The translations under genes were made by a program, and so were the position numbers. DNA of 64,000 bases from Anaerotruncus massiliensis (ex Togo et al. 2026) (lineage in GTDB: Bacteria; Bacillota; Clostridia; Oscillospirales; Ruminococcaceae): NCBI RefSeq assembly GCF_900199635.1, contig NZ_LT962687.1, positions 1,411,501 through 1,475,500 on the forward strand. Direction: 5' to 3'. The notes under the pieces are model-generated. The model made no database searches. It was not told the DNA's origin and saw only the letters and a program-made list of their open reading frames with translations. Shown here one piece after another: positions 42,191-52,198 of the stretch. The first letter of the stretch is position 1, and each line of letters begins with the position of its first letter.

Positions 42191-42669
42191 AGGGGAAAGC
42201 GGTCGTGCTGGGCGACAATGTGAACGGGGACCAGATCATCGCGGGCAGCCGCCTCGCCGGCGGAAAGAACGAGACGGAAGGTGTGCCGTATCTCTTCGAG
42301 GCGTGCAGGAGCGATTTCTCCTCCGTCTATCAGCCGGGGGACATCCTGGTCGCCGGTGAAAATTTTGGCTGCGGCTCTTCCCGGGAGCAGATCATCCTGG
42401 TAATGAAGGCCGCCGGCGTTCGGTGCGTGATCGCAAAGTCGTTCAGCCGACATTTCTACAGAGGCGGCATCAACATGGGAATCCTCCCGCTGATCTGCCG
42501 GGCGGAGATTCGGGAGGGGGACCTCGTGGAGGTGGACCTCGAAAAAAGCTGCATCCGGGTAAACGGTTCCGATCCGGTGGCCTTCGAGCCCTTTCCGCCG
42601 CAGGTCGTTGGATATCTCACGGAGGGCGGCCTGCTCGGCTATTACAAAAAACACCATACGCTGCGATAA
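42187..42669 (+). CDS. Aconitase-family hydratase small subunit (LeuD/DmdB-like)
   Basis: A 160-residue swivelling-domain subunit. It begins [17 protein letters not shown] and contains the invariant [12 protein letters not shown] near residue 60 and [20 protein letters not shown] near 89. The specificity loop after II reads AGSRLAGG where LeuD or homoaconitase small subunits usually have a Tyr-Leu-Arg-Thr-type sequence. The ATG overlaps the large-subunit stop (ATGA), so subunits are made in equal amounts. Last gene of the block; a strong terminator follows. Confidence 0.87.
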   Translation: MKGKAVVLGDNVNGDQIIAGSRLAGGKNETEGVPYLFEACRSDFSSVYQPGDILVAGENFGCGSSREQIILVMKAAGVRCVIAKSFSRHFYRGGINMGILPLICRAEIREGDLVEVDLEKSCIRVNGSDPVAFEPFPPQVVGYLTEGGLLGYYKKHHTLR

Positions 42670-42709
42670 AAAACCCGCCTGCAAGCGAACGCTTGCAGGC
42701 GGGTTTTTC
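42667..42709. terminator. Bidirectional terminator at the end of the catabolic cluster
   Basis: A 17-base-pair perfect stem (42671-42687 with 42690-42706) with nominal AA loop, A and T runs on both sides. Confidence 0.93.
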
Positions 42710-42715
42710 GTGTTT

Positions 42716-43939
42716 TCAGCCGTGCGCCGGCTTTCGCAGCGTCAGCAGCGCACTGATGCCGGTGACGGCGAAGAGCACGATCCCCGACAGGAAGAACCAA
42801 AGCGGCACGCCGAAGCGTTCGGCGACCGGCCCCGCGATCAGAAGCCCCAGCGGCATGGCCAGCGACATCATGCTGCCCAGCAGAGAGAAGACGCGCCCCT
42901 GCGCCTCGTGGGGGACGGACTCCTGCATGTAGGCCATGAAGGGGATGCCGTAGAGGTTCCCGCTGGCGCCCATGACGGCGCAGAAGATCGAAAAGGGCCA
43001 GAAAAAGACCATGTCGCTTGGGAGGATTCCGCAGAGCAGGGTGCTTGCCGCCAAACCGAGCAGGCCGAGGTGGATGACAGAAAACTTGTTTTTGATCGTT
43101 CCTACCGCGCCGAGGCCTGCGGCGCTGAGCATCATACCCGCCGCGTAGAGCAGCTCGACGAGGCTTGCGTGCCAGGCTGTCGCCTGAAAATGATCGCTTG
43201 TCATCAGCGGATAGAAGGAGGAGAGCGGCATGTAGAAGATCATCCCCACGCACACGCAGAGGGTGAGGGTGAAGAGTCTGCGGTCGCGCAGGAAGACGGC
43301 CGCGCCATCCCGCATCTCCCGCAGGAAATGCGGAAGCTCCTGCCCGGCGCGCGGGGGATCGGGGATCTTCACCACCGCGACCGTGACGCTCGCCGCGACT
43401 GCGCCCGCCAGATCGGAGAGCAGGATGACCGGAAGCGGCAAGGCGGCGTACATCGCGGCGCCGAGCACCGGCCCGAGCATAAAGGCGCCCGACTGCATGA
43501 ACTGGCTCCAGCCGTTGGCACGGACGAGCTGGTCCCGGGGCACGAGCATGGGGATCGCTGCCTGGATCGCGGGGGTGTGGAAGACGTTCCCGACCGCCCG
43601 GATGCCCAGCACGAGGCAGGCCGACCAGAAGGGCGGCCTGCCAAGCAGGAAGACGCCCGCGAAAACGGTCGCGACCAGGCCCATGAAGAGGTCCGCGGAG
43701 ATGATGACCGTCTTGCGCTTGAGACGGTCGACCCACACCCCGACGAACGGCCCGAGCACCAGCTGCGGCAGGAAGGCGAAGAGCCCCGCCAGCGCCATCG
43801 TCATGGGGGAGGAGCTTTCGCTGGCGAGCCACCAGATCAGCGCGAACTGGACGGCGCTGCTGCCGATCAGCGAGACGGTCTGCCCGGCCGCGATCGTAAA
43901 GAAGCCGCGCTTCCAGCCGTGAGGCTTCGATTGTTCCAT
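42716..43939 (-). CDS. Mef-like major facilitator efflux transporter
   Basis: A 407-residue MFS protein with twelve predicted membrane helices. It resembles macrolide efflux proteins of the Mef type: WKRGFFTIAAGQTVSLIGSSAVQFALIWWL at the start, LGPFVGVWVDRLKRKTVII (A-like motif between TM2 and TM3), GNVFHTPAIQAAIPMLVP, and RVFSLLGSMMSLAMPLGLL near residue 350. The substrate is therefore probably a drug or peptide; similarity to Mef is by my recognition. ATG 43939 has AAGGAGG 4 bases upstream. The 127-base leader holds a putative attenuator (see 43966-44034). A frame open to 44113 is the leader, not coding. Confidence 0.88.
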   Translation of the reverse strand: MEQSKPHGWKRGFFTIAAGQTVSLIGSSAVQFALIWWLASESSSPMTMALAGLFAFLPQLVLGPFVGVWVDRLKRKTVIISADLFMGLVATVFAGVFLLGRPPFWSACLVLGIRAVGNVFHTPAIQAAIPMLVPRDQLVRANGWSQFMQSGAFMLGPVLGAAMYAALPLPVILLSDLAGAVAASVTVAVVKIPDPPRAGQELPHFLREMRDGAAVFLRDRRLFTLTLCVCVGMIFYMPLSSFYPLMTSDHFQATAWHASLVELLYAAGMMLSAAGLGAVGTIKNKFSVIHLGLLGLAASTLLCGILPSDMVFFWPFSIFCAVMGASGNLYGIPFMAYMQESVPHEAQGRVFSLLGSMMSLAMPLGLLIAGPVAERFGVPLWFFLSGIVLFAVTGISALLTLRKPAHG

Positions 43940-43965
43940 AAAACCTCCTTTTATTTGCCGGACGG

Positions 43966-44034
43966 TCAAAAAAACGCAGACACGCGCCCGCCCGGCTGTG
44001 TTTGCGTCCGTGGTCGAAAGACGGCCCGCCGCAC
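43966..44034 (-). CDS. Putative 22-residue leader peptide of the Mef-like gene
   Basis: Minus-strand GTG at 44034-44032 opens a frame of 22 codons ending with TGA at 43968-43966, immediately behind a run of seven T. GGAGGG lies 11 bases upstream of the GTG. The peptide starts MRRAVFRPRTQTQ and contains Arg-Pro-Arg at residues 7-9, a +x+ motif of the kind that stalls macrolide-bound ribosomes. Too short for normal gene finding; coding is inferred from position and motif only. Confidence 0.4.
   Translation of the reverse strand: MRRAVFRPRTQTQPGGRVSAFF
43968..44007 (-). terminator. Attenuator-like terminator in the Mef-like leader
   Basis: Minus-strand ACGCA-A-ACAC...GUGU-C-UGCGU forms a 5+4 base-pair stem with one mismatch plus an inner three-pair helix, directly followed by seven U. 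The 5' arm begins right after codon 9 of the putative leader peptide. A second, GC-rich hairpin (44025-44049) overlaps the leader start. Confidence 0.55.
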
Positions 44035-44061
44035 CGTACGGCGGGCCCTCCGGAGTTTGTG

Positions 44062-44100
44062 AATGGAATTCCATTATAGCAGGCCGGTTCCGTTTGTCAA
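44062..44100 (-). promoter_or_regulatory. Consensus promoter with overlapping palindrome for the Mef-like gene
   Basis: Minus-strand TTGACA (44095-44100), 16-base spacer, TGC-TATAAT (44073-44078). AATGGAATTCCATT (44062-44075) is a perfect 14-base palindrome covering the end of the -10 and the start point, a plausible repressor site. Confidence 0.7.
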
Positions 44101-44130
44101 GAAGGTTTTTCAAGGGGGACGGATGCGCGC

Positions 44131-44166
44131 AAAAAAGGCCCCGCCGGCGGTGCCGACGGGGCCTTT
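44131..44166 (-). terminator. Terminator of the thioredoxin gene
   Basis: On the minus strand AAAGGCCCCGTCGGC pairs with GCCGGCGGGGCCTTT (one G-U) and runs into six U. Confidence 0.85.
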
Positions 44167-44179
44167 CAGCCTCCGGGAA

Positions 44180-44506
44180 TCAGATCGCGCCCGACTGCTT
44201 GAGCCACTCCTCGATCTGGAACTTGGATTTGGCGGCGACGAGCGGTTCGTTCTCCTTGCCGCCGCGGAAGAGCAGCAGGGTGGGGATGGTCATCACCGAG
44301 AACTGCTGCGCGAGCGAGGGCACGTCGTCGATGTTCACCTTGGCGAACCGGATTTTGCCCTCGTAGGCCGCGGCGAGCTGGTCGAAGATGGGGGCGAGCA
44401 TCCGGCAGTAGCCGCACCAGGGCGCCCAGAAGTCCACGAGAACGGGCTCGCTCGATTTCAGGACCTCAGCCTCAAAATTGTCCGCTGTGATCGTTAAGAT
44501 ATTCAT
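44180..44506 (-). CDS. trxA: Thioredoxin with CGYC active site
   Basis: A 108-residue thioredoxin-fold disulfide reductase. The usual surroundings are present (LVDFWAPWC before the active site, VNIDDVPSLAQQF, cis-Pro in SVMTIPTLLLF, and the terminal helix). The active site reads WCGYC rather than WCGPC, which in this family raises the redox potential or alters partners. No thioredoxin reductase is adjacent. ATG 44506 has GGAAAGGA upstream. The gene stands alone between its consensus promoter and terminator. Confidence 0.93.
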   Translation of the reverse strand: MNILTITADNFEAEVLKSSEPVLVDFWAPWCGYCRMLAPIFDQLAAAYEGKIRFAKVNIDDVPSLAQQFSVMTIPTLLLFRGGKENEPLVAAKSKFQIEEWLKQSGAI

Positions 44507-44535
44507 ATAATCATCCTTTCCGGTTCATTTTCTTC

Positions 44536-44571
44536 TATCTGTAATTATAATCATTACAGATAATTTGTCAA
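44536..44571 (-). promoter_or_regulatory. trxA promoter with perfect inverted-repeat operator
   Basis: Minus-strand TTGACA (44566-44571), 16-base spacer, TATAAT (44544-44549), full consensus. TATCTGTAAT (44536-44545) and ATTACAGATA (44553-44562) form a perfect 10-7-10 inverted repeat centred on the -10. The inner TTATAATCATTACAG (44545-44559) matches a PerR box (TTATAATnATTATAA) at 12 of 14 positions. Confidence 0.7.
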
Positions 44572-44591
44572 GCACTTTTTCAAAAAAAGTG

Positions 44592-45557
44592 CTACCGGAG
44601 ATTCCCGGAGAGGAACTCGTCGCGGAACCACACCTTCTTCGCCTCAAAGCTCCTGCCGTTCAGATAGTCGAGGGGGCCCGCGCCGCCCTGGAACCGGAAG
44701 GTGAGCTTGTAGGAGTAGAGAGCCTGGAACTGGTAGCCGGTGCCGTGGTTGTCGCGGTTGCGGCCGTACTTGGCGTCGCCGAGCAGCGGATGGCCGATGG
44801 AGGCGAGGTGTGCGCGGATCTGGTGGGTGCGGCCGGTCAGCAGGTCGACCTCCAGCAGGGAGAAGCGCCCGTTCTCGCCGAGCACGCGGTAGTGGGTGAG
44901 GATGGTGCGGCCGCCCGGCACGGGATGGTCGCAGACGGTGACGGTGTTCGCCGCGCCGTCCTTGACGAGGAAGCCCTTGAGGGTGTCCGACCGGTGCGGC
45001 ATCGTGCCGTGCACGACGCAGAGGTAGAGCTTTTGCAGCTCGCGGGCCTTGATCTTTTCATTGAGCACCCGCAGGGCGGGCGCGTTTTTGGCCGCGATGA
45101 CGATGCCGCCCGTATTGCGGTCGATCCGGTTGCAGAGGGCGGGCGTAAAGCTGTTCTCCCGGGCGGGGTCGTACTCGCCCTTTTGGTAGAGGTAGTGGAG
45201 GATGCGGTTGATCAGCGTGTCCGTCTGACCGCCCTCGTCCTCGTGGACGAGCAGGCCGGGGCGCTTGTCCGCGAGGAGGATGTTTTCATCCTCGTAGAGG
45301 ACGTCGACCGTGGGCGGGACGGAGAGGAAGGCGGGCGCGCCGGGCGCGCCGCCGAAAAACTCGTCGTTCAGGTAGAGGGAAAGCCGGTCTCCCTCGCACA
45401 GACGGGTGGAGATCTCGCACCGCTTGCCGTTGAGCTTGATCCGCTTGGTGCGGATGGATTTATAGAGCAGGGCCTGGGGCAGCAGCGGGACCGCCTTGGT
45501 CACGAACTTGTCCACGCGCTGGCCCGCGTCGTTTTGATTGATGACGAATTCCCTCAT
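44592..45557 (-). CDS. RluA family ribosomal large-subunit pseudouridine synthase
   Basis: A 321-residue enzyme isomerising uridines in 23S rRNA (or tRNA). N-terminal S4 RNA-binding region ([18 protein letters not shown] near residue 30), catalytic aspartate in [17 protein letters not shown] near 139-155, then [27 protein letters not shown] near 230. The target base is not apparent. ATG 45557 has GGAGG 6 bases upstream. A TGC-TATAAT extended -10 lies upstream at 45668-45673 on the same strand with a poor -35. Confidence 0.9.
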   Translation of the reverse strand: MREFVINQNDAGQRVDKFVTKAVPLLPQALLYKSIRTKRIKLNGKRCEISTRLCEGDRLSLYLNDEFFGGAPGAPAFLSVPPTVDVLYEDENILLADKRPGLLVHEDEGGQTDTLINRILHYLYQKGEYDPARENSFTPALCNRIDRNTGGIVIAAKNAPALRVLNEKIKARELQKLYLCVVHGTMPHRSDTLKGFLVKDGAANTVTVCDHPVPGGRTILTHYRVLGENGRFSLLEVDLLTGRTHQIRAHLASIGHPLLGDAKYGRNRDNHGTGYQFQALYSYKLTFRFQGGAGPLDYLNGRSFEAKKVWFRDEFLSGNLR

Positions 45558-45667
45558 GGCGAACCTCCGCAGCCCCGATGGTCGAAGGGGCCTGTAAATC
45601 AATGGCCGCGCGGCGTTGAAACCGCCCGCGGCGGGGGCGACCGGATGTGAGCGGATTCCCCGCGCTT

Positions 45668-45696
45668 ATTATAGCACACAAGCTCCGCCGGCGAAA
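45668..45696 (-). promoter_or_regulatory. Probable extended -10 promoter for the RluA-family gene
   Basis: Minus-strand TGC-TATAAT (45668-45673), -35 TTTCGC (45691-45696) at 17-base spacing is weak; the extended -10 may compensate. Confidence 0.45.
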
Positions 45697-45786
45697 GCCG
45701 GGAAAAATCGACGGGGTCTAGGCAAACAGGAATTATTTTGTTATAATATGTACTAAGATACTGGAAACGCGGGCGGTGAAGAGCGG

Positions 45787-46476
45787 ATGGCGAATGTGCA
45801 CGAGGGACACAGGCAGCGGCTCAGGGACCGCTTCTTAAAGGAGGGGCTGGACGGCTTCGCCCCGCACAACGTGCTTGAACTGCTCCTCTTTTACGCGGTG
45901 CCCCAGCGGGACACCAACGAGCTGGCGCACCGTCTGCTCGCGCGTTTCGGATCGCTTTCCGGCGTGCTGGACGCGGATTTCGACGAGCTCTGCCAGGTGG
46001 AGGGGGTCGGCGCGAACGTTGCGACGCTGCTCAAGCTGGTGCCCGGGCTCGCGCGCCGGTACCTCGATGACTATGATGAAAACGGAGTGGTCCTCGCCAC
46101 GATCGAAGAGGTGGGGACCTTCCTGCGGCCAAAGTTCATCGGGCGCAACAACGAAATGATCTTCCTGCTCTGCATGGACAGCCGGGGCGGCGTCGTCTAC
46201 GGCGATTTCATCGCGGAGGGCAGCATCAACGCCGCGCCGATGTACACCCGCAACATCCTCGAGGCCGCGATGCGCAGCCATGCGGTGTCGGTGATTCTCG
46301 CGCACAACCATCCGCGCGGGCTCGCGCTTCCGTCCAACGCGGACATGCTCGCGACGCGCGCGGTCTTTGACGCGCTGACGGCTGCGAAAATCCGTCTTGC
46401 CGATCACCTGATTTTTGCGGGGTCGGATTACGTTTCGATGCGCGATTCCGGTTTCTTTTCCTTTGAGCGGCCTTAG
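45787..46476 (+). CDS. radC: RadC/JAB-domain DNA repair-associated protein
   Basis: A 229-residue RadC-family protein: N-terminal helix-hairpin-helix region (LCQVEGVGANVATLLKLVPGLARRY near residue 70) and a C-terminal JAMM metalloprotease-like domain with metal ligands in AHNHPRGLALPSNADMLATR near residue 175 and the upstream EGSINAAPMYTRNILEAAM. Physiological role of RadC is unsettled despite its name. A TATAAT at 45742-45747 lies 40 bases upstream; no obvious -35. Start ATG 45787. Confidence 0.92.
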   Translation: MANVHEGHRQRLRDRFLKEGLDGFAPHNVLELLLFYAVPQRDTNELAHRLLARFGSLSGVLDADFDELCQVEGVGANVATLLKLVPGLARRYLDDYDENGVVLATIEEVGTFLRPKFIGRNNEMIFLLCMDSRGGVVYGDFIAEGSINAAPMYTRNILEAAMRSHAVSVILAHNHPRGLALPSNADMLATRAVFDALTAAKIRLADHLIFAGSDYVSMRDSGFFSFERP

Positions 46477-46512
46477 GGCTTATTCTAATTTTGTGAGATG
46501 GAGGGACCACAG

Positions 46513-47037
46513 ATGGAGTCAGGAAACCTGGGGGCGGTCAGCCCAACCTCCGTTTGGGTATTTGTTGACAGCACGGAGGACCACGACCTGAACGGGCGGC
46601 TGGCCTCTCCGGCCTTCGGTATTACGACGTTTTCCGGGGTGCTTGCGCTGATCACCCGCATGGAGCAGTTTTATAATGAAAAACGGTTCCCGCAGAGCTC
46701 CATGCAGATCCGCTCGTTCCATAAGAAGAAACGGGGAAAAACGGCGGAGGAAAAGCCGTCTGTCCCGGCGGCGGAACAGCGCGGGGACTTGGAGGAGATG
46801 CTCGCCCGCATCGGCATGGAGGAGCCCGGGAAACGGGCGACGTTTGTGATCAGCGTGCTCTTCCGGCAGAACGCCACCTGGCAGGGGACGGTGCGCTGGC
46901 TCAACCGGGACCAGACCCAGCGGTTCCGCAGCACGCTCGAACTGATCTCGCTGATGGAGGACGCGCTCTCCCGGGGCGGCGCGTCCGACGAGCCGGGCCG
47001 GTGGCGGGAATCCGCGGACAAAACAGAAAACGGATAA
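46513..47037 (+). CDS. Unknown protein between radC and uvrB
   Basis: A 174-residue protein I do not recognise. It begins with a beta-rich part (TSVWVFVDSTEDHDLNGRL, FGITTFSGVLALITRMEQFYN), has a basic linker (HKKKRGKTAEEK) and a second part with FVISVLFRQNATWQGTVRWL and QRFRSTLELISLMEDAL. No signal peptide or membrane segment. ATG 46513 is chosen because GGAGGG lies 7 bases upstream; ATG 46498 would add five residues and lacks a binding site. It follows radC by 36 bases and is followed by a terminator. Confidence 0.72.
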   Translation: MESGNLGAVSPTSVWVFVDSTEDHDLNGRLASPAFGITTFSGVLALITRMEQFYNEKRFPQSSMQIRSFHKKKRGKTAEEKPSVPAAEQRGDLEEMLARIGMEEPGKRATFVISVLFRQNATWQGTVRWLNRDQTQRFRSTLELISLMEDALSRGGASDEPGRWRESADKTENG

Positions 47038-47041
47038 CGAT

Positions 47042-47070
47042 GGGGCGCTTCCACTTTGGAAGCGCCCTTT
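47042..47070 (+). terminator. Terminator behind the radC-unknown gene pair
   Basis: GGGCGCTTCC pairs with GGAAGCGCCC around ACTTT, followed by TTT only; moderately strong. Confidence 0.75.
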
Positions 47071-47110
47071 GCGCGCCGCGCGGCTGGCAGAATCTTTCGG
47101 CGGCGGGCAT

Positions 47111-47139
47111 TTGAAATCATGTCGAAACTGTGGTAAAAT
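47111..47139 (+). promoter_or_regulatory. Upstream promoter of uvrBA
   Basis: TTGAAA (47111-47116), 17-base spacer, TAAAAT (47134-47139). Confidence 0.6.
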
Positions 47140-47145
47140 AAACTG

Positions 47146-47174
47146 TTGACTTTTGATGGAAAAGAAGCTACACT
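47146..47174 (+). promoter_or_regulatory. Downstream promoter of uvrBA
   Basis: TTGACT (47146-47151), 17-base spacer, TACACT (47169-47174). Predicted start point near 47181. Confidence 0.7.
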
Positions 47175-47182
47175 AGATGAAT

Positions 47183-47196
47183 CGAACATCTGTTCT
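47183..47196. promoter_or_regulatory. LexA (SOS) box of uvrBA
   Basis: CGAAC-ATCT-GTTCT matches the Gram-positive LexA/DinR consensus CGAACnnnnGTTCG in all but the last base. It lies directly after the start point of the downstream promoter, suiting repression by LexA. Confidence 0.8.
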
Positions 47197-47245
47197 CTTG
47201 AACGCGTCAATCGATTGATCTGACGGCCCAAAGCGGGGGAGGTAT

Positions 47246-49252
<2,007 letters not shown>

Positions 49253-49271
49253 AGGAAACGGAAGATAGACT

Positions 49272-52088
49272 ATGGCTTTGGATAAAATCGTTATCAAGGG
49301 TGCCCGGGAGCACAACCTCAAGAATATTGACATTGAGATTCCGCGTGACAAGCTGATCGTCTTTACGGGACTTTCCGGCTCGGGCAAGAGCTCGCTCGCG
49401 TTCGACACCATCTACGCGGACGGCCAGCGGCGGTATGTCGAGAGCCTGTCGAGCTACGCGCGCATGTTCCTGGGGCAGATGGAGAAGCCGGACGTCGACA
49501 GCATCGAGGGGCTCAGCCCCGCGATCTCGATCGACCAGAAGACCACCTCCAAGAACCCCCGTTCGACGGTCGGCACCGTCACCGAGATTTACGACTACCT
49601 GCGCCTGCTCTACGCGCGCATCGGCGTTCCGCACTGTCCCGTCTGCGGCCGGCCGATCGAGCAGCAGACGGTCGACCAGATGGTCGACCGGGTGCTCTCG
49701 CTGCCCGAGGGGACGAAGGTGCAGGTGCTCGCGCCCACCGTGCGCGGGCGCAAGGGGGAGCATATCAAGGAGTTCGACGCCGCGCGGCGTTCGGGCTATG
49801 TACGCGTGCGGGTGGACGGCAACCTCTACGACCTCTCGGAGGAGATCAAGCTCGAAAAGAACAAGAAGCACACGATTGAGGTGGTCGTCGACCGGCTCGT
49901 GATCAAGGAGGGAGTCCGCTCCCGCCTGGCCGATTCGCTCGAAACGGCGATCGGGCTGACGGGCGGCATCGCGATCGTCGACGCGGAAGGGGAGGAGATG
50001 ACCTTCTCCTCCAATTACGCCTGTCCCGACCACGATATCAGCATTGAGGAGCTCACCCCGCGCATGTTCTCCTTCAACGCCCCCTACGGCGCCTGCGAGA
50101 AGTGCACCGGCCTGGGCACCTTCCTCAAGGTCGACCCCGAGCTCGTCATCCCCAACAAGCGCCTGACCATCCGGGAGGGCGCGATCCGCGCCTCCGGCTG
50201 GTACTACGCCGAGGGCGGCATCGCGCAGATGTACTACGAGGGGCTCGCCGCCCACTACGGCTTTTCCCTCGACGTGCCGGTGAAGGACCTGCCCAAACAG
50301 GCGGTGGAGGTCCTGCTCTACGGGACCAAGGGGGAAAAGATCCTCATGCACCGCGAGGGCGGGTCGATGAAGGGCTCCTACTACACCGATTTCGAGGGGA
50401 TCGTCAACAACCTCGAGCGCCGCTTCCGCGAGACGAATTCTGCGTGGATGCGCGAGGAGATCACCACCTGGATGAACAGCGTCGAGTGCCCCGTCTGCCA
50501 CGGCAACCGCCTGAACGATACGGTGCTCGCGGTGACGGTCGGCGGGCTCAACATCAGCGAGTTCTGCCGGTTGTCGGTCGTGGGCGCGCTTGACTTTCTC
50601 GACCATCTCGAGCTCACCCCGCGCGAGCAGATGATTTCCGAGCTCGTGGTCAAGGAGATCCGCGAGCGGCTGGGATTCCTGCGCAGCGTCGGCCTGGAAT
50701 ACCTGACGCTGGCGCGCTCGGCCGGGACCCTCTCGGGCGGTGAAAGCCAGCGCATCCGGCTCGCGACCCAGATCGGCTCGTCGCTCATGGGGGTGCTCTA
50801 CATTCTCGACGAGCCGTCGATCGGCCTGCACCAGCGGGACAACGACAAGCTGATCGCCACCCTCAAGCGGCTGCGCGACCTCGGCAACACGCTGATCGTC
50901 GTCGAGCATGACGAGGACACGATGTACGCGGCCGACTACATCGTCGACATCGGCCCCGGCGCGGGGATCCACGGCGGCGAGGTGGTCTGCGCGGGCACGG
51001 TGGACGAGATCAAGGCCTGCCCCCGGTCGATCACCGGGCAGTACCTTTCCGGGGCCAAGCGGATCGAAGTGCCCGCGGAGCGCCGCAGGGGCAACGGGAA
51101 GAGCCTCAAAATCGTCGGCGCGGCGGAAAACAACCTCAAGGAGATCGACGTGGAGATCCCGCTCGGAATCTTCACGGTGGTGACGGGCGTCTCCGGTTCG
51201 GGCAAGAGCTCGCTGATCAACGAAGTGCTCTTCAAGCGCCTGACGCGGGAGCTCACCAATCCGCGCGTCAAGCCGGGCAGGCACGAGGACATCCTCGGTA
51301 TGGAGAACGTCGACAAGGTGATCGACATCAACCAGTCGCCGATCGGGCGCACCCCGCGCTCCAACCCGGCGACCTATACCGGCGTGTTCACCGATATCCG
51401 CGAAATCTTCGCGCAGACGGCCGACGCCAAGATGCGCGGCTACAAGTCCAGCCGCTTCTCCTTCAACGTCAAGGGCGGCCGCTGCGAGGCGTGTGAGGGC
51501 GACGGCATCGTGCGCATCGAGATGCACTTCCTGGCGGACATCTACGTGCCCTGTGAGGTGTGCAAGGGCCGCCGCTACAACCGCGAGACGCTCGAGGTGA
51601 AATACAAGGGAAAATCGATCTACGACGTGCTCGAGATGACCGTCGAGGAGGCGCTCGCGTTCTTCAAAAACGTGCCCAAGATCGCGCGCAAGCTCCAGAC
51701 CCTCTACGACGTGGGGCTCGGCTACGTCAAGGTCGGCCAGCCCGCCACGACCCTTTCGGGCGGCGAGGCGCAGCGGGTCAAGCTCGCGACCGAGCTTTCC
51801 AAGCGGCCGACCGGGCGCACCGTCTACATCCTTGACGAGCCGACGACCGGCCTGCACACCGCCGACGTGCACAAGCTGATCGACGTTTTGCAGACGCTGG
51901 TGGACGCGGGGAATACCGTCATCACAATTGAGCATAATTTAGAGGTGATCAAAACCGCCGACTACATCATCGACCTCGGCCCCGAGGGAGGCGACGCGGG
52001 CGGAACCATCGTCGCGGCCGGCACGCCGGAGGAGATCTGCAAGGTTCCGGAGTCCTATACGGGGCAATACCTAAAAAAAATGTTATAA
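49272..52088 (+). CDS. uvrA: UvrABC excinuclease subunit A
   Basis: Damage-recognition ATPase of nucleotide excision repair. The 938-residue protein has two ABC modules: Walker [18 protein letters not shown] near residue 31 and [16 protein letters not shown] near 639, signatures [17 protein letters not shown] and [17 protein letters not shown], and zinc-coordinating pairs CPVC near 119, CxxC in ACEKCTG, CPVCHG, and [18 protein letters not shown] in the second module. ATG 49272 has AAAGGAAACGGAAG upstream. Confidence 0.98.
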   Translation: MALDKIVIKGAREHNLKNIDIEIPRDKLIVFTGLSGSGKSSLAFDTIYADGQRRYVESLSSYARMFLGQMEKPDVDSIEGLSPAISIDQKTTSKNPRSTVGTVTEIYDYLRLLYARIGVPHCPVCGRPIEQQTVDQMVDRVLSLPEGTKVQVLAPTVRGRKGEHIKEFDAARRSGYVRVRVDGNLYDLSEEIKLEKNKKHTIEVVVDRLVIKEGVRSRLADSLETAIGLTGGIAIVDAEGEEMTFSSNYACPDHDISIEELTPRMFSFNAPYGACEKCTGLGTFLKVDPELVIPNKRLTIREGAIRASGWYYAEGGIAQMYYEGLAAHYGFSLDVPVKDLPKQAVEVLLYGTKGEKILMHREGGSMKGSYYTDFEGIVNNLERRFRETNSAWMREEITTWMNSVECPVCHGNRLNDTVLAVTVGGLNISEFCRLSVVGALDFLDHLELTPREQMISELVVKEIRERLGFLRSVGLEYLTLARSAGTLSGGESQRIRLATQIGSSLMGVLYILDEPSIGLHQRDNDKLIATLKRLRDLGNTLIVVEHDEDTMYAADYIVDIGPGAGIHGGEVVCAGTVDEIKACPRSITGQYLSGAKRIEVPAERRRGNGKSLKIVGAAENNLKEIDVEIPLGIFTVVTGVSGSGKSSLINEVLFKRLTRELTNPRVKPGRHEDILGMENVDKVIDINQSPIGRTPRSNPATYTGVFTDIREIFAQTADAKMRGYKSSRFSFNVKGGRCEACEGDGIVRIEMHFLADIYVPCEVCKGRRYNRETLEVKYKGKSIYDVLEMTVEEALAFFKNVPKIARKLQTLYDVGLGYVKVGQPATTLSGGEAQRVKLATELSKRPTGRTVYILDEPTTGLHTADVHKLIDVLQTLVDAGNTVITIEHNLEVIKTADYIIDLGPEGGDAGGTIVAAGTPEEICKVPESYTGQYLKKML

Positions 52089-52115
52089 ATTTATCAAATT
52101 TGTGCGGTTTGGGGC

Positions 52116-52148
52116 TTTACAAATAGTACACCAATATGGTATATTTGT
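52116..52148 (+). promoter_or_regulatory. Rubredoxin promoter with inverted repeat
   Basis: TTTACA (52116-52121), 18-base spacer, TATATT (52140-52145). ACAAATA (52119-52125) and TATTTGT (52142-52148) with inner ACC/GGT form a dyad spanning the promoter, a possible operator. Confidence 0.5.
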
Positions 52149-52198
52149 GGCAGAAACAGCGGGAACCGCTGAAAACCGGTATAAAGGAGTTTTGTGAC

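Noticed and set aside
40943-42669. Reading the LeuCD-like genes as leucine biosynthesis
   Set aside because: No leuA or classical leuB nearby; the genes are co-transcribed with a transporter, a reductase and a lyase, and the small-subunit specificity loop differs. Kept as the main alternative.
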